From Imperialibacter roseus (lineage in GTDB: Bacteria > Bacteroidota > Bacteroidia > Cytophagales > Cyclobacteriaceae), in assembly GCF_032999765.1 (NCBI RefSeq), contig NZ_CP136051.1, forward strand, positions 3,386,417 through 3,450,416: 64,000 nt of DNA, in the 5' to 3' direction. Shown here one piece after another: positions 42,060 to 50,848 of this stretch; position 1 is the stretch's first letter; every line of letters begins with the position of its first letter. The translations under genes and the position numbers were made by a program. The notes under the pieces were generated by a model. The model saw only the letters and a program-made list of their open reading frames with translations, had not been told where the DNA came from and did not search any database.

Positions 42060-42857
42060 ATGAAAACTACTTTTTTGGCAGGTGCTATTCTTTTATTTCA
42101 CAGTTTGTCAGCACAAGAGTCTCTCACAAAGCCTTTTAAGGACTGCCATATCGACGGAAGCATCACCCTCTTCGATTACAATGCCAAAAAATGGATTTCC
42201 AGCGATATTTACGATAGCCATAAGCCCACTTTGCCAGCCTCGACTTTCAAAATCATCAACACCCTGATAGCCCTGGAAACAGGCGTGGCAAAAGATGAAA
42301 ACCATTTGGTAAAATGGCCCGGAACCACCGACACAGTGAAGTATGGCTACCGGCCTGACATTTACCACGACATCACCATGAAACAAGCCTTTCGGCTTTC
42401 TGCCGGATGGGCCTATGTGGAAATGGCAAAGGAAATCGGCAAAGAGCGCTATGAGCACTTTCTCAAAGCCAGCCACTATGGCAATGCCGATGTTTCCATC
42501 AACGACCCTGACTTCTGGAACTTTGGTTCGTTTGCCATTTCGCCAGCCAATCAAATAGAAATCCTCATTGGCGTGTACGAAGAGACCCTTCCCTTCTCCA
42601 AACGCTCTTTTACCATCTTGAAAGAGATGATGATAGAAGAGCAAAACGACGGCTACACCTTACGGGCCAAAACCGGCTGGACCCGTGATGGCGGAAAAGA
42701 CACCGGCTGGTGGGTTGGTTACGTCGAAAAGGAAGACAACGTCTACTTTTTTGCTACCCGGCTGATAAAAGACAGGAAAACTGTCAACCCAAATTTCGGA
42801 AGCTGTAGGAAAACCATTACTCGGAAAATTCTGACCGGGGTGAAAATATTGCCTTAG
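42060..42857 (+). CDS. Class D (OXA-type) beta-lactamase
   Basis: A 265-residue periplasmic enzyme with signal peptide (cleavage after SLSAQ). Motifs in OXA positions: S61-T-F-K64 (serine nucleophile and carbamylated lysine), Y140-G-N142, W153 in NDPDFWNFGSFAISPANQIE, and K204-T-G206. The second motif, normally SxV, reads S114-A-G116, so the residue that usually packs on the carbamylated Lys is Gly. This may affect carbamylation and spectrum. No mobile element is near, so it looks like a resident chromosomal gene. Hydrolysis of penicillins is expected, not shown. Confidence 0.92.
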   Translation: MKTTFLAGAILLFHSLSAQESLTKPFKDCHIDGSITLFDYNAKKWISSDIYDSHKPTLPASTFKIINTLIALETGVAKDENHLVKWPGTTDTVKYGYRPDIYHDITMKQAFRLSAGWAYVEMAKEIGKERYEHFLKASHYGNADVSINDPDFWNFGSFAISPANQIEILIGVYEETLPFSKRSFTILKEMMIEEQNDGYTLRAKTGWTRDGGKDTGWWVGYVEKEDNVYFFATRLIKDRKTVNPNFGSCRKTITRKILTGVKILP

Positions 42858-43060
42858 TTAAAGTTTGGTCTGTGAGGTTATGAGGTGGTTACTTTACTGA
42901 TCCTGCTACAATCATTTTTCATCTCCCACGACTGGCCGTAAGTTACCTCCTGAGCTTCCTGCCTGAACCCGTACCTTTTGTATCTTCTAAATCCCTGCGA
43001 CATCAAGGGAAGTCTTCAAAGTTTATTCAGAATTCAGTGGCTACCTTGCATCAGTCAATG

Positions 43061-43075
43061 TTCTAAATATTAGAA
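43061..43075. promoter_or_regulatory. Palindrome upstream of the TonB receptor
   Basis: TTCTAA-ATA-TTAGAA, perfect 6-bp arms, 74 bases before the ATG at 43149 and just upstream of a -7-like CATCTTTG (43098-43105). A possible repressor site. The rest of the 291-base gap shows nothing clear. Confidence 0.4.
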
Positions 43076-43148
43076 ACGAGCAAGAAGTGTCAGAAAACAT
43101 CTTTGGCATAGTGCGATACGTAATTGAAAGAAACCGTTCGGTAGTAAA

Positions 43149-45560
43149 ATGAGTCGAATCACAAAGTTAATTCTGAATATCCTGGTTCTAGTGCCTTTGG
43201 CAATATCAGCCCAAAACAGTGCCATCACAGTATCAGGATCAATAAAAGACAGCAAATCACAATCGGAACTGGCTTATGTTAGCGTCGTGCTGAAAAATGA
43301 GACAGACAGTGCGTTTGTGTCAGGCACTATCACCAACGACGAAGGGCTATTTGTGCTTACTGGTGTGAGACCGGGCAAGTATGTATTGGAAGCCTCCTAT
43401 GTTGGCTTTAAACCCCTAAAACAACCACTGTTTGTGGGTAGCCTAAGCAAGTTTCTAGAGGTAGCTCCCATCACTTTGGAGGAGGACATCGAAACGTTAA
43501 GCGAAGTGGTTGTCACCGGTCAGCAAGATGCCGTTAGTGAATCGCTCGACAAAAAGACCTTCACTGTAGCCGACAACGTTAGCCAGGCAGGTGGCTCCGT
43601 GCTCCAGGCCATGCAAAACCTGCCGGGAGTAACCGTGCAGGATGGCAAAGTACTTTTGAGAGGTAATGACCGGGTGGCAGTGCTGATTGATGGAAAACAA
43701 ACGGCCCTGACAGGTTTCGGTTCACAATCGGGCCTTGACAATTTGCCTGCATCGGCCATCGAGAAAATTGAAATCATCAACAATCCCTCCTCCAAGTACG
43801 ACGCCAATGGCAATGCCGGCATTATCAACATCATTTATAAAAAAGACAAACAGGAAGGCTTCAACGGAAAAGTGGGCGTCTCTTCAGGCCTGGGGGCACT
43901 TTGGGTGAAAAACGAAAACCTGCCCACCATTCGGCCGCAATACCAGGCAACACCCAAAATCAATCCGTCACTATCTCTTAACTACAAGAAAAATAAGGTC
44001 AATACCTTTTTGCAGGCGGATAACCTCTACACACATACCCTCAATAAGAATGAGTTTGTTACCAGAACATACGATGATGGCACGGTGATTTACAATCAAA
44101 CAAAGCGGAATAGAGACACCAACCTTTTCTCAGGCAAAACCGGCATGGACTGGAGTATCGACGATGCCAACAGCCTCACCGTCTCTGGGTTTTTCAGCAG
44201 CGAAAAAATCCTTGATCGGGGCGATGAGCCCTTTTTCGAAGGAGACCTTAGCAATCGTTACAGACTATGGCAGTTTTTGGAAGATGAGCTTAAAACTACA
44301 GTGATGGCTACGGCAGCCTATCAGCACAAATACAAGCAGCCTGGTCGCTTGCTCAATATCGGCTTCAACTACACCTACCACCGGGAAAACGAGCAGTACT
44401 TCTTCGATAATATCTTGCCTGAGTCTACCGGAAGAGATGCCTTCAAACTCATTTCTGATGAGCATGTGGCCGATTTCAACCTCGACTACGTGCAGCCCCT
44501 GCAATACGGCCGCTTTGAAACAGGTCTTAAGTTTCGCAGACGGACGATCCCAACCAACATGCAGTTCTTTCCGGGGTTGAACTCCCCTATCGACTCAGCG
44601 GCTGGCGGCTGGGCCAATTACGGCGAGCTAATTCCCGCCGTGTATGGCAACTACGTCTTCGAAAATGAAAAGTATGAGGTGGAAGCTGGCGTGCGGGTGG
44701 AATATGTGAAGATCGACTACAAGGTGAACCCGGATCACCCCACGTACAAAACAAGCGGTTACAACTACACCCAGCCCTTTCCCAACGTGCGCCTGGCCTA
44801 CAAGCTCAACGAGAACAACAAACTGTCGGTATTCTTCAACCGCCGGGTAGACAGGCCCAACGAGGTTGACATCAGGATTTTCCCCAAATACGACGACGCT
44901 GAAATCATCAAAGTGGGTAACCCGGGGCTTCGGCCACAGTTTACTACCAACTACGAGCTAGGCCACAAGGGCAGCTGGAATACAGGCTATTTGTACTCAT
45001 CCGTTTACCACAAGCAGATGGATGCCACCATCACCCGCATCGGAAGCATCGTGCCGGGCAGCGTACTTATCTACAACATTTTCCAAAATGCTGGCAAAAG
45101 CTATAACACTGGCTTTGAAATCCTGCTTTCGCAAAGCCTGGACAAATGGGCCACGGTCAACTTTAGCGTAAACGGCTACCAAAATATCATCGAAGCCTTT
45201 ACCGTGACCAACCTGTATCCAAAAGTGAATGTATTTACGGCGGCCAGGCAAGAAATCCTTTCAGGCAATGTAAAGCTCAATAGCGTCTTTCACCTGGCAA
45301 AGCAAGTGGATATTCAGCTGAGCGGCACTTACCTGGCCCCTGACATCATTCCGCAGGGAACCATTGGCACCCGCTTTTCGCTGGATCTTGGAGTAAAGAA
45401 ATCCATGCAGCAAGGAAGAGGCGAGCTCTACGCCAATGCCACCGACCTGCTGAACACCATGAGAGTGAAGCGGGAGATTCAGGGCGATGGATTCAAGTAC
45501 CTGGCCACCGACTACTACGAAACTCAGGTGGTGAGAGTGGGCTATAGTTATAAATTTTAG
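43149..45560 (+). CDS. TonB-dependent outer-membrane receptor
   Basis: An 803-residue protein. Signal peptide (cleavage after ISAQ), carboxypeptidase-regulatory-like domain (about 24-110, VSGSIKDSKSQSELAYVSVV), plug domain (about 125-230: AGGSVLQAMQNLPGVTVQ, VLIDGKQTAL, IEIINNPSSKYDANGNAGII), then a barrel of the OMP_b-brl_3 type ending in the aromatic strand RVGYSYKF. There is no SusD gene beside it, so the substrate (peptide, siderophore or other) is open. It has its own upstream region with a palindrome. Confidence 0.92.
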   Translation: MSRITKLILNILVLVPLAISAQNSAITVSGSIKDSKSQSELAYVSVVLKNETDSAFVSGTITNDEGLFVLTGVRPGKYVLEASYVGFKPLKQPLFVGSLSKFLEVAPITLEEDIETLSEVVVTGQQDAVSESLDKKTFTVADNVSQAGGSVLQAMQNLPGVTVQDGKVLLRGNDRVAVLIDGKQTALTGFGSQSGLDNLPASAIEKIEIINNPSSKYDANGNAGIINIIYKKDKQEGFNGKVGVSSGLGALWVKNENLPTIRPQYQATPKINPSLSLNYKKNKVNTFLQADNLYTHTLNKNEFVTRTYDDGTVIYNQTKRNRDTNLFSGKTGMDWSIDDANSLTVSGFFSSEKILDRGDEPFFEGDLSNRYRLWQFLEDELKTTVMATAAYQHKYKQPGRLLNIGFNYTYHRENEQYFFDNILPESTGRDAFKLISDEHVADFNLDYVQPLQYGRFETGLKFRRRTIPTNMQFFPGLNSPIDSAAGGWANYGELIPAVYGNYVFENEKYEVEAGVRVEYVKIDYKVNPDHPTYKTSGYNYTQPFPNVRLAYKLNENNKLSVFFNRRVDRPNEVDIRIFPKYDDAEIIKVGNPGLRPQFTTNYELGHKGSWNTGYLYSSVYHKQMDATITRIGSIVPGSVLIYNIFQNAGKSYNTGFEILLSQSLDKWATVNFSVNGYQNIIEAFTVTNLYPKVNVFTAARQEILSGNVKLNSVFHLAKQVDIQLSGTYLAPDIIPQGTIGTRFSLDLGVKKSMQQGRGELYANATDLLNTMRVKREIQGDGFKYLATDYYETQVVRVGYSYKF

Positions 45561-45704
45561 AGAGTTCAACTGCCAGATTAGTTCTGCGTTTATCGATAAA
45601 AGCTAAAATGACCAATCCTGCACGGGCTCACTCAACAAGATTGCTTCTCGCTGAAAAGCATTTAGGTGAAATAACAGGCTAGACAATTAACGCAGTTAAG
45701 TGAA

Positions 45705-46877
45705 TTGAAATACATTACACGCACCGTTTGGGTACTATCGCTGGTGAGCCTGTTCACAGACACGGCCAGTGAGATGCTTTACCCCATCATGCCCATTTAT
45801 CTGAAGTCCATTGGGTTTTCGATTGTACTCATCGGTATTCTCGAAGGCGTGGCGGAGGCCACCGCCGGCCTCAGCAAAGGGTATTTTGGCAAGCTTTCCG
45901 ATATATCTGGGAAACGGGCGCCCTTTGTGCAAATCGGCTATGCCTTCAGCGCCATTTCCAAGCCCATGATGGCAGTATTCATTTTCCCCGTCTGGATCTT
46001 TTTCGCCCGCACAGTGGATCGGTTTGGGAAAGGCATTAGAACCGGAGCCAGAGACGCCATTTTATCAGACGAAGCCACTCCCGAAACCAAAGGTAAAATC
46101 TTTGGATTCCATCGGTCGATGGACACATTCGGGGCGGTGCTTGGGCCCGTGCTGGCATTACTATACCTCTACTTCTTTCCTGAAGATTACGTTACATTAT
46201 TCTACATCGCTTTTATTCCCGGTATCCTGGCAGTACTGGCGTCTCTGCTGGTCAGAGACAAAAAGCAACCTGGCACTAAGGAACCAGTAAAAACATCGTT
46301 CTTTTCCTTTTTGAACTACTGGAAGGTGAGCCCACCTGCCTACCGTAAACTTCTGATTGGGCTACTGGCCTTTGCGTTGTTCAATAGCTCCGACATTTTC
46401 CTTTTGCTGAAAGCTAAACAAGCAGGCCTTGACGACACGGTCATCATCGGAGTATACATCTTCTACAACCTGGTGTTTGCCCTATTTGCCCTTCCTTTAG
46501 GCATGCTGGCCGATAAAATCGGGCTGAAGAGGGTGTTCCTTTTTGGCCTTGCGCTGTTTGCTGTTGTGTACTTCTCCATGAGTATCAGCACCAGCATTTA
46601 TGTCATAGCGGGCTTGTTCTTCCTCTACGGCGTGTATGCCGCAGCCACAGAAGGAATCTCAAAAGCCTGGATCAGTAATATTACCAGTCCGAAAGACACT
46701 GCTACAGCCATCGGCACTTACTCGGGCTTCCAAAGCATTTGTGCCATGCTGGCGAGCTCCCTGGCGGGATTGATCTGGTATCAATTTGGCCCAAGTGTTA
46801 CATTTTTGGTAACAGGAGTAGCCGCCACTTGCATCCTTGGCTACTTTATGACAGCCGTCAAATACCCGGCTCGGTAG
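45705..46877 (+). CDS. MFS transporter
   Basis: A 390-residue protein with 12 predicted helices and TTG start at 45705. The loop between helices 2 and 3 reads GKLSDISGKRAPFV (variant of GxLaDrxGrr), DRFGKGIRTGARDAI follows, and GMLADKIGLKRV is the corresponding loop of the second half. The RTVDRFGKGIRTGARDAILSD block is typical of a subfamily annotated as multidrug or metabolite efflux. The substrate cannot be predicted. Confidence 0.9.
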   Translation: MKYITRTVWVLSLVSLFTDTASEMLYPIMPIYLKSIGFSIVLIGILEGVAEATAGLSKGYFGKLSDISGKRAPFVQIGYAFSAISKPMMAVFIFPVWIFFARTVDRFGKGIRTGARDAILSDEATPETKGKIFGFHRSMDTFGAVLGPVLALLYLYFFPEDYVTLFYIAFIPGILAVLASLLVRDKKQPGTKEPVKTSFFSFLNYWKVSPPAYRKLLIGLLAFALFNSSDIFLLLKAKQAGLDDTVIIGVYIFYNLVFALFALPLGMLADKIGLKRVFLFGLALFAVVYFSMSISTSIYVIAGLFFLYGVYAAATEGISKAWISNITSPKDTATAIGTYSGFQSICAMLASSLAGLIWYQFGPSVTFLVTGVAATCILGYFMTAVKYPAR

Positions 46878-46928
46878 TTTGTCAAGCCTGCCAAAAGTCC
46901 TGATTTAGTCCCCCTCCACGAAAAGCAA

Positions 46929-46952
46929 AAGGCGAGAGCCAGCCCTCGCCTT
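46929..46952. terminator. Terminator between MFS and membrane-protein genes
   Basis: AAGGCGAG / CTCGCCTT, 8-bp stem, 8-base loop, with T-rich sequence on the minus-strand side (TTTTGCTTTT) and a weaker one on plus. Serves the two convergent genes. Confidence 0.7.
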
Positions 46953-47013
46953 ATATGGATGCTTTGATGGGCAATAACCCTCAGAGAGCTACAGCCATTC
47001 ACCGAAACATTGC

Positions 47014-47625
47014 TTATACCGTTTCCAATGACTGCTTGTACAAGGAGTAAAAGAGAAAGGGAAGGAAGCCAAATCCAAAAAGAAAGGCGCCGCTAATTAG
47101 CACTGCCCCTGATCCTGCCAGGTGAAGCATATTAAGAATACTGCCAAGTGCAAGCATCATAAAGCCGGCAGCTCCTACTATCCACTTCATTCTTTCAGAT
47201 GGCGAATAAGTCCCGTTACTCTTCAAATGGCTTACTAAAAGGAGAGGCGCAAACAAAAATGCGGTAACTATAATACTGCCGAACAGCAAAATAGAAGCAC
47301 CCGGCAAATGCAATGATTTGAACACGACGGACAATGTAAGTCCTAATGTGGAAATGAATCCGGTTAGATAAGTAATTCGTTTCATATTAGTGATTTTATT
47401 GAAGTTGAGAACAAAGAATACCTCCTCCTGTATTTCATCAAAACCATTCGGTGTGGTTTGCTGAAATGCCTTTTGGTAGGCAACCTCAAATGACATCCCC
47501 TCACCCATGTCTTCTTCGATGAGGCAATAAAAATGGTCGATAAGATCATCCTGCACTTCTTTGCTGGAAATGCTACTTTCCTTCACTTTGCTAGTGATAA
47601 AGTCTAATTGGTCCTCAGTAATCAT
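47014..47625 (-). CDS. Membrane protein paired with the PadR regulator
   Basis: A 203-residue protein. The N-terminal 80 residues are soluble and helical (MITEDQLDFITSKVKESSIS, then DLIDHFYCLIEEDM), with four transmembrane helices after (about 82-102, 110-130, 146-166 and 172-195). Proteins of this shape encoded right after PadR regulators are common in Bacteroidota. Its ATG overlaps the PadR stop by 4 bases. It may be a sensor or effector under PadR control; function unknown. Confidence 0.75.
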   Translation of the reverse strand: MITEDQLDFITSKVKESSISSKEVQDDLIDHFYCLIEEDMGEGMSFEVAYQKAFQQTTPNGFDEIQEEVFFVLNFNKITNMKRITYLTGFISTLGLTLSVVFKSLHLPGASILLFGSIIVTAFLFAPLLLVSHLKSNGTYSPSERMKWIVGAAGFMMLALGSILNMLHLAGSGAVLISGAFLFGFGFLPFLFYSLYKQSLETV

Positions 47626-47969
47626 GCGCTGGCCTGTTTACTATCTGGTTCAAACATGATGCTCTCAATGGTCTTCAAAAAGTCCATCAACTGCGACACC
47701 TTTTCCTTCTTGGCTTCATTTCCTTTTTGAGTGAGCGTGTAATACTTTCTGACCCGTTTGCCTATGCTCACTTCTTCGGTAGTCACCGTGCCGTCGACCA
47801 GCATTTTGTGAAGGGCCGGATACAGCGAACCGTCTTTCAATAGAATTTTACCGCCGGTTAATTCCTTTACCTTTTGACAAATTTCGTAACCGTACATTCT
47901 GCCATGCTCACTGAGTAGCCTCAAAATGATCATGTCAATGGTGCCTTTCAATAGCTCTTTTGAATACAT
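47622..47969 (-). CDS. PadR family transcriptional regulator
   Basis: A 115-residue protein from the ATG at 47969 (MYSKELLKGTIDMIILRLLS). A longer frame to 48044 would cross the palindromic promoter, so the shorter start is preferred. The winged helix is clear: HGRMYGYEICQKVKELTGG, LKDGSLYPALHKML, VRKYYTLTQKGNEA, then a C-terminal dimer helix of the short type. It is coupled by a 4-base overlap to a four-helix membrane protein. A palindrome over the start of transcription suggests autorepression. Confidence 0.92.
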   Translation of the reverse strand: MYSKELLKGTIDMIILRLLSEHGRMYGYEICQKVKELTGGKILLKDGSLYPALHKMLVDGTVTTEEVSIGKRVRKYYTLTQKGNEAKKEKVSQLMDFLKTIESIMFEPDSKQASA

Positions 47970-47985
47970 AGTACAATAATACATA

Positions 47986-48033
47986 GATATATGATATATC
48001 AAAACTATAGGTATGAGTTTTTCTTTTGAACAA
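47986..48033 (-). promoter_or_regulatory. PadR promoter and operator
   Basis: On the minus strand: TTG (48033-48031), 23 bases, TAGTTTTG (48007-48000, full TAnnTTTG match), and immediately after it the perfect palindrome GATATAT-C-ATATATC (48000-47986), where transcription would start. The position suits a repressor that blocks its own promoter. Confidence 0.65.
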
Positions 48034-48202
48034 GGGTTTGTCACACAGCAACTATTTAGCTGTGTGCCTTACTGAAGCTTTCATCAACCGAAATAGACCG
48101 GCAAAGAAAATATCAGCCCCGGAGACAGCCGAATGTATACAACCGACTGCCAAACTTGGTTAATTTCGGCACGCTGCCACGATAATATAGGCATGATTTG
48201 AC

Positions 48203-48265
48203 ATTCCTTGCCAGCGTGGTCATTCGTGAGGCAACTATGAATGTGGATTGTCAATGGCAAGGAAT
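48203..48265. repeat. Inverted repeat with 41-base loop
   Basis: ATTCCTTGCCA (48203-48213) and TGGCAAGGAAT (48255-48265) are exact complements, with a smaller CATTC/GAATG pair inside the loop. It lies between the divergent PadR and VF530 genes and overlaps the -33 side of the VF530 promoter candidate. The rest of 47970-48311 shows nothing clear beyond the promoters listed. Confidence 0.6.
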
Positions 48266-48276
48266 CATTAACTTTA
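48248..48276 (+). promoter_or_regulatory. Candidate promoter for the VF530/nitrilase pair
   Basis: TTG (48248-48250), 18 bases, TAACTTTA (48269-48276; last base off TAnnTTTG), about 35 bases before the ATG at 48312. Confidence 0.4.
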
Positions 48277-48311
48277 TCACCGCATAGAATCGAAAACCAG
48301 GTAAAAAACAG

Positions 48312-48596
48312 ATGATAAGTAAAGATCCAAGAAAAGGTGGTCTGGCTGGAAGAGTGACAAAACTCTCCAATTCAGAACAGCAAAACAACCCGCTCCATGG
48401 GGTAAGGTTGGATGCTATTCTGGAAGAACTGGTGGCTAAGCTTGGCTGGGAGGAACTGGGTAAAAAAATCAATATTCGCTGTTTTAACTACGACCCTTCT
48501 ATTAAATCCAGCCTGGCATTTTTAAGAAAGACACCCTGGGCGAGAGAGAAAGTGGAACAACTGTACCTACGCACAACTAAAAAAGGCAGGAAATGA
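48312..48596 (+). CDS. VF530 family DNA-binding protein
   Basis: A 94-residue protein. [40 protein letters not shown] and [20 protein letters not shown] are almost the family consensus of VF530-type proteins (small helical, DNA-binding fold by structure). The first 20 residues are basic and probably disordered. The role in the cell is unknown. Its stop overlaps the ATG of the nitrilase gene by 4 bases. Confidence 0.92.
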   Translation: MISKDPRKGGLAGRVTKLSNSEQQNNPLHGVRLDAILEELVAKLGWEELGKKINIRCFNYDPSIKSSLAFLRKTPWAREKVEQLYLRTTKKGRK

Positions 48597-49321
48597 GAAT
48601 TTGTGTGGCACAAACACGGCCGGTCAAAGGGGACATTGCTGCCAATATTGCGCAACACAAGAAGCTCATCCACCTTGCTGTTGATTGCAAGGCAGATGTT
48701 ATTGTTTTCCCTGAGCTATCGGTCACAGGCTATGAGCCAACCCTGGCCAAAGATTTGGCTATGGACGCCAGCGATGCAAGACTTGACAGCTTGCAGCAGT
48801 TAGCAGACCTACACGCAATAACTATTGGAGCTGGCATCCCCATGAAGTGCGCAGGCGGAATCAACATCACAATGGTTATTTTCCACCCCAATGCACCCAG
48901 GCAAACCTATTCCAAAAAATACCTTCATGCAGATGAGGAGCCGTTTTTCATCAGTGGTGAAAACGACAGCACGAGAATCAAAGGAACCGGCATTGAGCTG
49001 GCCATTTGCTACGAAATATCGGTACCTCAGCATGCAGCGAACGCAGCCAAAAATGGCGGAACCGTTTATCTGGCTAGCGTAGCTAAATCTGCCAAAGGAG
49101 TGGAAATGGCCCACAAGACCTTAGCTGAGATAGCTACAAAGTATGGCATGACTGCACTAATGGCCAATTCGGTAGGGCCAAGCGATGACTTCGTGGGAGC
49201 TGGTGGGTCGGCCATTTGGGATAACAAAGGAAAGCTTGTGCGGCAATTGGATTCTGATTGTGAAGGACTATTGATAGTTGATACGGAAACACTGGAAGTA
49301 GAGGCGAAAGAGTTCTATTGA
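48593..49321 (+). CDS. Carbon-nitrogen hydrolase (nitrilase superfamily)
   Basis: A 242-residue cytoplasmic enzyme with a complete Glu-Lys-Cys site: E41 in [12 protein letters not shown], the Lys pair 108-109 in [14 protein letters not shown], and C139 in [12 protein letters not shown]. It should cleave an amide or nitrile; the branch resembles Nit/omega-amidase-like enzymes but substrate is open. It is translationally coupled to the VF530 gene, an odd pairing with no evident biochemical link. Confidence 0.9.
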   Translation: MRICVAQTRPVKGDIAANIAQHKKLIHLAVDCKADVIVFPELSVTGYEPTLAKDLAMDASDARLDSLQQLADLHAITIGAGIPMKCAGGINITMVIFHPNAPRQTYSKKYLHADEEPFFISGENDSTRIKGTGIELAICYEISVPQHAANAAKNGGTVYLASVAKSAKGVEMAHKTLAEIATKYGMTALMANSVGPSDDFVGAGGSAIWDNKGKLVRQLDSDCEGLLIVDTETLEVEAKEFY

Positions 49322-49360
49322 ACGAGAGGTAGCATCAGCAAGCAAATACCCGACTAAACC

Positions 49361-50848
49361 TTACCTCAACCGATTGACCGTATAACAAATCAATGTATTG
49401 GCAAGCGGCTCGCCATTGGAAGAAGTAATTCCTTTCAGGTTCAGCTCATAAATATACCCTTTCTTCAATTCCATCAGCGTAAGAGACACTTTCTTCCTAT
49501 CAGCCGACAGTTCAACGGATGTTACTGCCACATCCTGCACATCATATTGATCCGACCCATATTTCAGGTGGTAGTCGTAGTAATAGTGCTTCAATTCATA
49601 ACTGGCCGGTGCCGATGCCAAAGAATCATTGAGCGGCTGCGTAAAAGTCAGATCAAAGCCCTTCTTAGTAATTTTCATATCGTATATATCGACCGGAGGC
49701 TTACCAGTGAAAACTATCCTTTGAATGCCTTTGTCGCCCACAAACCCATATTGCACGTGCCCCACCCATAAGCTCCCATCAGGGGCAAAAGCGAGACGGT
49801 TATTGCCTTTCAGAAGATTTTGGCCATCGATAAAAGGCAGCACAGCTCCCTGCAACTGCCCGTCAACTTCCTCCAGCATAGCCCGAATGATACGCTCCTG
49901 ATTCATTTCTCCAATAAAAAGCTGGCCGGAAAAAGGGCCAAACTTACCATCCGTTTCATCGACCACAAGTTGAGTGGGTGACGAGCTGATGATACCATGA
50001 GGCATGAGCACAGAAGCCATTGTTCGCATGGCATTGAGTTCTTCCACTGGTAGTTTCGAAGGATCTCCCCTGTCCCACCCCGGTGTCCATAGCAGACTGG
50101 CAGGATGCCCATAAAACTTCCCTTCTTCCACTTGAAAAATCGTACTGGTTCCTACCCAGTCGCCCTGATTATCAGTAACAAATAGTCTGTCGCTATCATC
50201 AACCACAAGGCCTCTGGGAGAACGGAAGCCTGAAGCGTAAGGAATGGTCTTTCCTTCGGGCGTGAGTTTCATGATCCAGCCCCGGTAGGGCACCGCCGAA
50301 AATTTTTGCAACGGCTTGCCAGGCACCAACGTGGTGTCAAGCCTGCCACGCACTTCCTCCTGCATGATGCCCCACTCTGAAGAGGTGTTCAAACCAATGA
50401 ACAGGTTGCCCTTGCTGTCCTTCACCGGGCCGTAGTTCCATTCGTGGTAGTTGCCTGTCATCCCAAAATCATCGGTCACAGTTTCGAACAAATCGGCCTG
50501 GCCGTCACCATCCGTGTCTTTGACCCTGGTTAGCTCGGGGCGCTGCATAACCAGCAGCTCCGATTCATCGACAACCAGTACACCAAGTGGTTCGTGTAAC
50601 CCAGTGGCAAACACCTGCCAACTCTCTTTGGCTGGGTCGTAAATCATTACTTCACCCCTGAGAAAGCAAGCCACCAGCCTGCCATCGGGGAGAAAGGCTA
50701 TCGCTCCAGTCTCTCCCTCCAGCCCCTCGGGCAGCGGGATCGTTTCCACAATGTAAGACGTGGTTGGTTCCTTCCTTTTATCGGTATCCTGGCAGCCGGA
50801 AATTGCCAGCAGGCAAATAACCACAGTAAAAAAGTTTATCCACTTCAT
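49361..50848 (-). CDS. Beta-propeller lipoprotein, sugar dehydrogenase-like
   Basis: A 495-residue lipoprotein (CLLAISGC, Cys19). A propeller of the L-sorbosone-dehydrogenase/PVC type spans most of it: TGAIAFLPDGRLVACFLRGE, DTDGDGQADLFETV (calcium-like loop), GNYHEWNYGPVKDSKGNLFIG, GFRSPRGLVVDDSDRLFVTDNQG and NRLAFAPDGSLWVG. No CxxCH is present. A C-terminal Ig-like domain (about 395-495) ends it. The ATG overlaps the stop of the azurin-like gene by 4 bases: the last gene of the exported oxidation operon. Cofactor and substrate unproven. Confidence 0.82.
   Translation of the reverse strand: MKWINFFTVVICLLAISGCQDTDKRKEPTTSYIVETIPLPEGLEGETGAIAFLPDGRLVACFLRGEVMIYDPAKESWQVFATGLHEPLGVLVVDESELLVMQRPELTRVKDTDGDGQADLFETVTDDFGMTGNYHEWNYGPVKDSKGNLFIGLNTSSEWGIMQEEVRGRLDTTLVPGKPLQKFSAVPYRGWIMKLTPEGKTIPYASGFRSPRGLVVDDSDRLFVTDNQGDWVGTSTIFQVEEGKFYGHPASLLWTPGWDRGDPSKLPVEELNAMRTMASVLMPHGIISSSPTQLVVDETDGKFGPFSGQLFIGEMNQERIIRAMLEEVDGQLQGAVLPFIDGQNLLKGNNRLAFAPDGSLWVGHVQYGFVGDKGIQRIVFTGKPPVDIYDMKITKKGFDLTFTQPLNDSLASAPASYELKHYYYDYHLKYGSDQYDVQDVAVTSVELSADRKKVSLTLMELKKGYIYELNLKGITSSNGEPLANTLICYTVNRLR

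Noticed and set aside
47970-48044. A longer PadR protein starting at 48044
   Set aside because: It would read through the -7 element and the palindrome, and the added residues do not fit the family.
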